Position numbers and translations under genes: made by a program. A stretch of 64,000 bases of DNA. Source: Rhizobium herbae. GTDB lineage: Bacteria > Pseudomonadota > Alphaproteobacteria > Rhizobiales > Rhizobiaceae. Positions 58,453-64,000 of the stretch are shown piece after piece (the first letter of the stretch is position 1; every line of letters begins with the position of its first letter). The stretch lies in contig NZ_JAEUAO010000001.1 in NCBI RefSeq assembly GCF_019511375.1, forward strand, positions 248,001 to 312,000. Direction: 5' to 3'. The notes under the pieces are model-generated. The model did not search any database, was not told where the DNA came from, and saw only the letters and a list, made by a program, of their open reading frames with translations.

Positions 58453-58836
58453 AAAGGCACTCCGGCTTTCCCGCCAAGGCTGCTCCACGACACGGCGAGT
58501 CGGCATACGCTTGTGGATCAACATTAGCAGTTTCAGACACACGATCACGCGTCCAATGGCGGATTGTGACAGAAATTTTTCAATTGCCGGCTAATAATTC
58601 CGACATCGAAAGGTCTCGTAACGGCGGGCGGTGAGAAGGCCGTGCGCCGGGCTGAAAGTGCTCGATGCACGGCCGCAAGAGCCGGCCACCGGCGCCGCAC
58701 CATTTCGCGCCGACCAGAGCCCGGTTTTGCTGAATTTTTTTGCGTGTTTCGACCCTTCAATTCCGCACCGGATTGCTCTAAGGAACGAAGCCGGTAGCCG
58801 TCCGGCGGCCTGAATTGCGACGAGGTATGCAGTCCC
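58453..58836. other. Divergent promoter region, Na/Pi transporter and ppiD
   Basis: 384 bases. It contains an inverted repeat GCCGG-CCA-CCGGC (about 58680) and a T run near 58734. No small ORF with a ribosome-binding site is supported. The promoters of both flanking genes must lie here. Confidence 0.4.
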
Positions 58837-60726
58837 ATGCTTGAATTTCTCCGAAGAGCCGCCCAGACCTGGGTTGTCAAAGGCCTCTTGGCCCTTCTCG
58901 TTGTGTCGTTCGGTGTCTGGGGTGTATCCACGTCGCTCGTCTCGGGTTCTGCCGATGCGGTGGTGACGGTTGGCGACGTCAAGGTGTCTCCGAGCGATTT
59001 CCGCCTCGCCTATGAACGGCAGGTTGCCCAGCTTTCCCGGCAGTTCGGCACGCGCCTGACCCGCGAACAGGCCAGGGCATTCGGCGCCGAAGCGCAGGTC
59101 TATTCGCAGCTTGTCGCGGGTGCCACGCTCGACCAGCTTTCCAATGACCTGAACCTCGGCCTGTCCCAGGACCGGCTGGCAACATTGATCAGCGAAGACC
59201 CGGCCTTTCGCGGCGTCAACGGCCAGTTCGACCGCCTGACCTTCTCGAGCGTCCTGCGCAACGCCGGACTGCGCGAGAAGGACTATATCAACAATCGCAG
59301 CCAGGTTGCCGTGCGCTCGCAGATCGTCGAAGCGCTGTCCGACGGCTACATCCCCCCGAAGGTACTGGGCGACGCGCTGCGCCAGTACCGCAACGAGACG
59401 CGGACAATCGACTATCTGCTACTGTCGAATGCCAATATCGATCCGGTCAAGGCTCCCTCGGACGAGGTGTTGAAGCCCTGGTTTGAAAGTCACAAGGCAG
59501 ACTATCGTGCGCCGGAATTCCGCAAGATCAGCTATGTGAAGCTGGAACCCTCCGACATCGCCGATCCCGCATCGGTGACCGAGGAAGAAATCCGCGCCGA
59601 ATACGAAAAGCGCAAGGACAGGTTCCGTACACCGGAAACGCGCACCGTCGAACAGCTTGCCTTTCCCTCACGTGCGGAAGCTGACGCCGCGGCAGTCAAA
59701 CTGTCCACAGGCACCAGTTACGACCAGTTGGTGACCGATGCCGGAAAAACCGCGAGCGACGTCCAGCTCGGCGATTTCACCCGCGACCGCATGCCCGACG
59801 CCAAGCTCGCCGATGCCGCCTTTGCGGTCAAGGCGGACGGCCAGACCACACCGGTCATAGATGGCGCCTTCGGCCCGGTCATCCTGCGCGTAACCAACAT
59901 CAAACCGGAAGCCATTCGCAGTTTCGACGAAGTCAAGGAAGAGCTGCGCAAGGATTTGGCCCTGTCGAACGCCGCCGATGAGATCATGGGTATCCATGAC
60001 AAGTTCGAGGACGCCCGCGTTTCCGGCGCGTCGATGCAGGAGGCGGCCAGCCAGACCAATCTCAAGCTCGTCGTCCTCAACGCCGTCGATGCGCGCGGCA
60101 ATGATGCCGAAGGTGAGGCAATCGCCGGCATTCCTGAAGCAAAGACCCTGCTCAGCGAGGCTTTCAAGGCCGAGGTGGGAGCGGAAACCCTGCCGGTCAA
60201 TCTCGGCCGCGATGGTTATGTCTGGTTCGACGTGGAAGCGATCACGCCCGCGCGCGACCAGACGCTCGACGAGGCCCGTGAAAAGGTCGTCGCCGACTGG
60301 ACGGCGGAGCAGCAGCGCAACGCCCTTGCGGCCAAGGCAACCGAACTGAAGGGCCGGGTCGAAAAGGGCGAGACGCTGGCGGCGATTGCCGCCGAGCTCG
60401 GCATAGCCGTCGAAACGAAGTCGGGTCTGCGGCGGTCGAGCGAAGGCGCAGCCCTGAGCCCCGCAGCGGTCGCTGCCGCGTTCGGCGGACCAAACGGTCA
60501 CGTTGCCAACGCGCCCGGCGTCGGTGGCGACGGTCAGATCCTGCTCAAGGTCACAGGAGTGGACGACAGCAATCCCGGCGATGCGCTCGACAATGATGCC
60601 CGCCAGATCGACGCCATCGCCCGGGCCAGTGGCGACGATATCCTCGATCAGATGGTCAGCGAGCTTCAGAAGGGTTACGGTGTGGCCATCAATCAGCAAC
60701 TCGCAGACGTCGCCCTGTCGCAGTAG
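58837..60726 (+). CDS. ppiD: PpiD-type periplasmic folding factor
   Basis: 629 aa. The N-terminal membrane anchor ([20 protein letters not shown]) precedes a SurA-N-like chaperone domain (about residues 40-180) and a parvulin PPIase region (about 230-380; [40 protein letters not shown]), then a long helical C-terminus. PpiD acts at the outer side of the Sec translocon on newly exported proteins. The ATG at 58837 follows a GAGG. It starts the ppiD-trpD-trpC-moaC-moeA run, 25 bases before trpD. Confidence 0.92.
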   Translation: MLEFLRRAAQTWVVKGLLALLVVSFGVWGVSTSLVSGSADAVVTVGDVKVSPSDFRLAYERQVAQLSRQFGTRLTREQARAFGAEAQVYSQLVAGATLDQLSNDLNLGLSQDRLATLISEDPAFRGVNGQFDRLTFSSVLRNAGLREKDYINNRSQVAVRSQIVEALSDGYIPPKVLGDALRQYRNETRTIDYLLLSNANIDPVKAPSDEVLKPWFESHKADYRAPEFRKISYVKLEPSDIADPASVTEEEIRAEYEKRKDRFRTPETRTVEQLAFPSRAEADAAAVKLSTGTSYDQLVTDAGKTASDVQLGDFTRDRMPDAKLADAAFAVKADGQTTPVIDGAFGPVILRVTNIKPEAIRSFDEVKEELRKDLALSNAADEIMGIHDKFEDARVSGASMQEAASQTNLKLVVLNAVDARGNDAEGEAIAGIPEAKTLLSEAFKAEVGAETLPVNLGRDGYVWFDVEAITPARDQTLDEAREKVVADWTAEQQRNALAAKATELKGRVEKGETLAAIAAELGIAVETKSGLRRSSEGAALSPAAVAAAFGGPNGHVANAPGVGGDGQILLKVTGVDDSNPGDALDNDARQIDAIARASGDDILDQMVSELQKGYGVAINQQLADVALSQ

Positions 60727-60751
60727 CGGTAAAGCAAAAGGAAAAACCTGC

Positions 60752-61765
60752 ATGCCGGATTTGAAGCCCTTTGTCGCCAAGGCCGCAGCGGGAGAGGCGC
60801 TGAACCGCGAGGATGCTCGCGCCGCGTTCGAGATCATCATGTCGGGCGAAGCAACGCCGTCGCAGATCGGCGGCTTCCTGATGGCGCTGCGCGTGCGCGG
60901 CGAGACGGTGGACGAGATCGTCGGCGCCGTTGGCGCCATGCGGGCACGCATGCTGACCGTTGAAGCACCGGCAGACGCCATCGATATCGTTGGAACCGGC
61001 GGCGATGGTGCCGGGACCTACAATATCTCGACGCTGGCGGCCCTGATCGTTGCCGGTGCCGGTGTGCCGGTGGCCAAGCACGGCAACCGCGCTCTGAGCT
61101 CCAAGTCCGGCACGGCGGACGCGCTGTCCTGCCTCGGCGTCAAGCTCGATATCGCCCCCGAGGCTATTTCGCGCTGCATTTCGCAAGCCGGCCTCGGTTT
61201 CATGTTCGCCCAGCAGCATCATTCGGCCATGCGCCATGTCGGCCCGACGCGCGTCGAACTCGGCACGCGGACGATCTTCAATCTGCTTGGCCCCCTGTCG
61301 AATCCGGCTGGCGTCACGCGGCAGCTCGTTGGCGTGTTTTCGCCGCAGTGGCTTGTTCCGGTCGCGGAAGTGCTGCGCGATCTCGGTTCGACGAGCGTCT
61401 GGGTCGTGCATGGCGAAGGCCTGGACGAGATCACCACGACCGGCGTGACGCAGGTTGCGGCGCTCGAAAACGGCGCTATCCGCACGTTCGAATTGAGGCC
61501 CGGCGATTTCGGGCTTGAAACCGTTGTGCTTGCCGATCTCAAGGGCGGCGACGGAGCCCATAACGCCGAGGCGCTCAAGGGTGTGCTCGAGGGCGATGCA
61601 ACGCCCTACCGTGATATCGCGCTTGCCAACGCCGCCGCCTCGCTGGTAATCGCCGGCCGCGCCGCTGACCTGCGCGAAGGCATGGTTCTCGCCCGTCATT
61701 CGCTGACAAGCGGCGCGGCGAAGGCAACGCTGGAACGGCTTATCCGCGTCTCGAACGCGGCGTAG
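60752..61765 (+). CDS. trpD: Anthranilate phosphoribosyltransferase
   Basis: 337 aa. Second step of tryptophan synthesis. The PRPP-binding glycine loop is [15 protein letters not shown], and the anthranilate-binding segment includes [18 protein letters not shown] (KHGNR). The conserved [10 protein letters not shown] block is also present. The ATG at 60752 follows AAAAGGA. It is separated from trpE, as usual in rhizobia where trpE(G) is elsewhere; I see no leader peptide or attenuator before trpD. Confidence 0.97.
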   Translation: MPDLKPFVAKAAAGEALNREDARAAFEIIMSGEATPSQIGGFLMALRVRGETVDEIVGAVGAMRARMLTVEAPADAIDIVGTGGDGAGTYNISTLAALIVAGAGVPVAKHGNRALSSKSGTADALSCLGVKLDIAPEAISRCISQAGLGFMFAQQHHSAMRHVGPTRVELGTRTIFNLLGPLSNPAGVTRQLVGVFSPQWLVPVAEVLRDLGSTSVWVVHGEGLDEITTTGVTQVAALENGAIRTFELRPGDFGLETVVLADLKGGDGAHNAEALKGVLEGDATPYRDIALANAAASLVIAGRAADLREGMVLARHSLTSGAAKATLERLIRVSNAA

Positions 61766-61776
61766 GGAGAAATTCG

Positions 61777-62592
61777 ATGGCCGACATTCTGCAGAAGATC
61801 GAGGTCTACAAGCGCGAGGAAATCGCCGCAGCCAAGGCCAAAGTCAGTCTGGCGGACTTGAAATCGATGGCCGCCGAGCAGGAAGCGCCGCGTGGGTTCT
61901 TCAAGGCTCTCGAAGCGAAGCGTGCCCAAGGCGGCTTCGGGCTCATCGCCGAGATCAAGAAGGCAAGCCCCTCCAAAGGTCTCATCCGCGCCGATTTCAA
62001 CCCGCCGGCTCTTGCAAAGGCCTATGAAGCCGGGGGGGCTGCCTGCCTTTCGGTGCTCACCGACAGCCCAAGCTTCCAGGGCGCGCCCGAGTTCCTGACG
62101 GCGGCGCGAAACGCGTGTTCGCTGCCGGCGCTGCGCAAGGATTTCATGTTCGACACCTATCAGGTTCACGAAGCCCGCGCATGGGGTGCCGACTGCATCC
62201 TGCTGATCATGGCATCGCTCAACGACAACGATGCACAAAGGCTCGAGGACGAGGCGTTTTCGCTGGGCATGGACGCGCTTGTCGAGGTCCATGACAAGGA
62301 AGAACTCGAGCGCGCGCTAAAGCTTTCTTCGCCGCTCGTCGGCATCAACAATCGCAACCTGAAGACCTTCGAGGTCGATATCGCGCTCTCCGAGGCGTTG
62401 GCGCCACTGGTTCCCGCCGACCGGCTGCTGGTCGGCGAAAGCGGCATCTTCACGCATGAGGACTGCAAGCGCCTGGCAAAGAGCGGCATCTCGACCTTCC
62501 TCGTCGGCGAAAGCCTGATGCGCAAGGACGATGTCACCGCCGCGACGCGTGCCCTTCTCACCGGTACTGCCGACATTCTGGCCGCCGAGTGA
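61777..62592 (+). CDS. trpC: Indole-3-glycerol phosphate synthase
   Basis: 271 aa TIM-barrel enzyme. Catalytic and substrate motifs: [20 protein letters not shown] (Lys in KKASPS), [35 protein letters not shown] and [15 protein letters not shown], with [14 protein letters not shown] near the end. It is monofunctional, not fused to TrpF. TAGGGAGA lies before the ATG. Its stop overlaps moaC (TGATG), linking tryptophan and molybdenum cofactor genes. Confidence 0.97.
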   Translation: MADILQKIEVYKREEIAAAKAKVSLADLKSMAAEQEAPRGFFKALEAKRAQGGFGLIAEIKKASPSKGLIRADFNPPALAKAYEAGGAACLSVLTDSPSFQGAPEFLTAARNACSLPALRKDFMFDTYQVHEARAWGADCILLIMASLNDNDAQRLEDEAFSLGMDALVEVHDKEELERALKLSSPLVGINNRNLKTFEVDIALSEALAPLVPADRLLVGESGIFTHEDCKRLAKSGISTFLVGESLMRKDDVTAATRALLTGTADILAAE

Positions 62593-63080
62593 TGACCAAG
62601 CCCTCCCTCACCCATATCGGAGCCGGCGGCGAGGCCAATATGGTTGACGTCGGCGACAAGGAAGAAACCGTCCGCATTGCCGTTGCCGAGGGATACATCC
62701 GGATGCGGCCGGAAACGCTCGGCCTCATTCTCAAGGGTAATGCCAAGAAAGGCGATGTGATCGCCACCGCGCGTCTCGCCGGCATCATGGCAGCCAAGCA
62801 GACGGCCAATCTGATCCCGCTCTGTCATCCGCTGATGCTTTCAAAGATCTCCGTGGAGATTACTCCGGATGAGGCCCTGCCCGGCCTTCGGATCGAGACG
62901 ATGGCCAAGCTGACGGGCCGCACCGGCGTCGAAATGGAGGCGCTGACAGCCGCAAGCGTTGCCTGCCTGACGATCTATGACATGGCCAAGGCGGCCGACC
63001 GGGAGATGGAGATCGGCGGCATCCGGCTTGCGCGGAAATCCGGCGGACGTTCGGGCGAGTATGTCCGCAAGGAGGACTGA
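62592..63080 (+). CDS. moaC: Cyclic pyranopterin monophosphate synthase
   Basis: 162 aa. It makes cPMP with MoaA in molybdenum cofactor synthesis. Signatures: [40 protein letters not shown] and [20 protein letters not shown] with the family Asp. The ATG at 62592 overlaps the trpC stop; its stop in turn overlaps moeA (TGATG). Confidence 0.97.
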   Translation: MTKPSLTHIGAGGEANMVDVGDKEETVRIAVAEGYIRMRPETLGLILKGNAKKGDVIATARLAGIMAAKQTANLIPLCHPLMLSKISVEITPDEALPGLRIETMAKLTGRTGVEMEALTAASVACLTIYDMAKAADREMEIGGIRLARKSGGRSGEYVRKED

Positions 63081-64000
63081 TGGCGTTGCTGCCTGTTTCG
63101 GAAGCGCTGGACAGGTTGCTCCGTGGAGCAGCGCCTGTACGGCGCAGTGAAATGATCGGGCTGCATGCCGCGGCGGGGCGCGTGCTGTCGGAGGACGTCG
63201 CAGCACGGCTCACACATCCCGCCTTCGACAACTCCGCCATGGATGGTTATGCCGGACGCCATGAGGACTTTGCCGTCGTCGGCGCAGAGCTGACGGTCAT
63301 CGGCCGGTCGGCCGCAGGGCGCGCCTTTCCAGGCCATGTCGGCCCCGGCGAGGTCGTCCGTATCTTCACCGGCGCCCCGGTCCCTTCCGGCGCCGATACG
63401 GTGCTGATCCAGGAAGATGCGCAGATCATTGGCGACCAGCGCATCCGCACCAAGTTCGATCCAGGCAAGGGCCGGCATATCCGCCCGAAAGGACAGGATT
63501 TTTGCGCCGGCGACGTGGTGCTTCGCAAAGGCGATCTGCTGGATGCGGGGCGGCTGACGGTCGCCGCCGGCATGAACCATCCGGAACTTTCGGTCTTCAC
63601 GCGTCCAAGAGTGGCGATCCTCGCGACCGGCGATGAACTCGTGCCTCCAGGAAGCCTTCCCGGACCGGATCAGATCATCGGCTCCAACACCTATGGCATT
63701 GCTGCGATCGCGCGCGACAACGGTGCCGAGGTCATCGATCTCGGAATCGTGCGCGACGACAAGGCGGCCATCGCGGCGGCAGTCGCCCAGGCATGCGCCG
63801 CCGGAGCCGACGTGCTGGTCACTTTGGGCGGCGCTTCGGTCGGAGATCACGATCTGGTCCAATCGACGCTTGTCGCAAGCGGCATGACGCTCGATTTCTG
63901 GCGGATCGCCATGCGCCCCGGCAAGCCGCTGATGGTCGGAACGCTCGACGGCATGACGGTGCTCGGCCTGCCGGGAAACCCCGTGTCGAGCCTCGTCTGC
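63080..64000 (+). CDS. moeA: Molybdopterin molybdenumtransferase (5' part, cut by window end)
   Basis: The first 307 codons are in the window and the frame stays open to the last base. The sequence starts [20 protein letters not shown] and contains FDNSAMDGYAGR, the MoeA IFTGAPVPSGADTVLIQED, IAILATGDELVPPG-like VAILATGDELVPPGS, and TLGGASVGDHDLV. MoeA inserts molybdate into adenylated molybdopterin. GGAGGAC precedes the ATG, and the start overlaps the moaC stop. What follows moeA is outside the window; in other rhizobia it would be lexA. Confidence 0.95.
   Translation, partial: MALLPVSEALDRLLRGAAPVRRSEMIGLHAAAGRVLSEDVAARLTHPAFDNSAMDGYAGRHEDFAVVGAELTVIGRSAAGRAFPGHVGPGEVVRIFTGAPVPSGADTVLIQEDAQIIGDQRIRTKFDPGKGRHIRPKGQDFCAGDVVLRKGDLLDAGRLTVAAGMNHPELSVFTRPRVAILATGDELVPPGSLPGPDQIIGSNTYGIAAIARDNGAEVIDLGIVRDDKAAIAAAVAQACAAGADVLVTLGGASVGDHDLVQSTLVASGMTLDFWRIAMRPGKPLMVGTLDGMTVLGLPGNPVSSLVC

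Noticed and set aside
60727..60751. Possible trp attenuator before trpD
   Set aside because: Only 25 bases separate ppiD and trpD; no Trp-rich leader peptide or alternative hairpins.

Overview
The window is a chromosomal, high-GC stretch of an alphaproteobacterium, almost certainly family Rhizobiaceae (Rhizobium/Sinorhizobium/Agrobacterium type). The evidence is gene content and order: coaD, two cyclophilins, queA and tgt next to gyrA; a YjeF-type NAD(P)HX enzyme beside glnB-glnA; rlpA, dacA-like, tmk, holB, metG, tatD; sdhE-mfd divergent from recG; ppiD-trpD-trpC-moaC-moeA. SOS boxes have the alphaproteobacterial GTTC-N7-GTTC form, and BA14K and IalB family proteins are present. Nearly all of it is core genome. 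I see no prophage, CRISPR array, integrase, intact IS or rRNA operon.

Region by region: 0-5.5 kb holds an SDR oxidoreductase, an mdtJI-like SMR efflux pair, cyclopropane fatty acid synthase, a small membrane protein, a LysE exporter and a methyltransferase. 5.6-10.6 kb has tRNA-Asn, lexA with its SOS box, tRNA-Cys, several small membrane or exported proteins, a BA14K protein and tRNA-Ser. 11.1-19.6 kb is a cell-envelope/replication run (rlpA, a degenerate D,D-carboxypeptidase homologue, tmk, holB, metG, tatD, MBL hydrolase) meeting purC head-on. 19.7-20.8 kb has tRNA-Glu and decayed mobile-element DNA. 20.8-30.2 kb has a DUF4864 protein, tgt, queA, two cyclophilins, coaD, two tiny membrane-protein genes, gyrA, marC and ssb. 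30.2-37.9 kb has the SOS-controlled ssb/uvrA divergent promoter, a DUF72 protein, the NAD(P)HX repair enzyme and glnB-glnA behind a sigma-54 type promoter. 37.9-44.2 kb has a TAXI binding protein, a coiled-coil membrane protein, hspQ, an IalB protein, an oligopeptide-type binding protein and a DsbA-family protein. 44.2-58.5 kb has mfd, sdhE, recG, a glmU-glmS-GNAT-DUF502 run, a GT-C-like membrane protein and a Na/Pi cotransporter. 58.8-64.0 kb is ppiD-trpD-trpC-moaC-moeA, with moeA cut by the window end.

Functionally, the DNA-damage genes stand out: lexA, ssb, uvrA, mfd, recG and gyrA lie in one window, with SOS boxes visible at lexA and between ssb and uvrA. Nitrogen assimilation is represented by glnB-glnA, queuosine synthesis by queA-tgt, and peptidoglycan supply and remodelling by glmU/glmS, rlpA and the dacA-like gene.

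I did not find a clearly new multi-gene system. The most interesting observations are enzymes that keep their fold signatures but have lost hallmark residues: Tgt lacks three of its four zinc ligands, the PBP5-like protein lacks the SxN serine and the KTG lysine, and the first SDR lacks the catalytic serine. Others are a 47-bp palindrome resembling two IS3-family ends sitting in the loop of a terminator, and several tiny membrane-protein genes.
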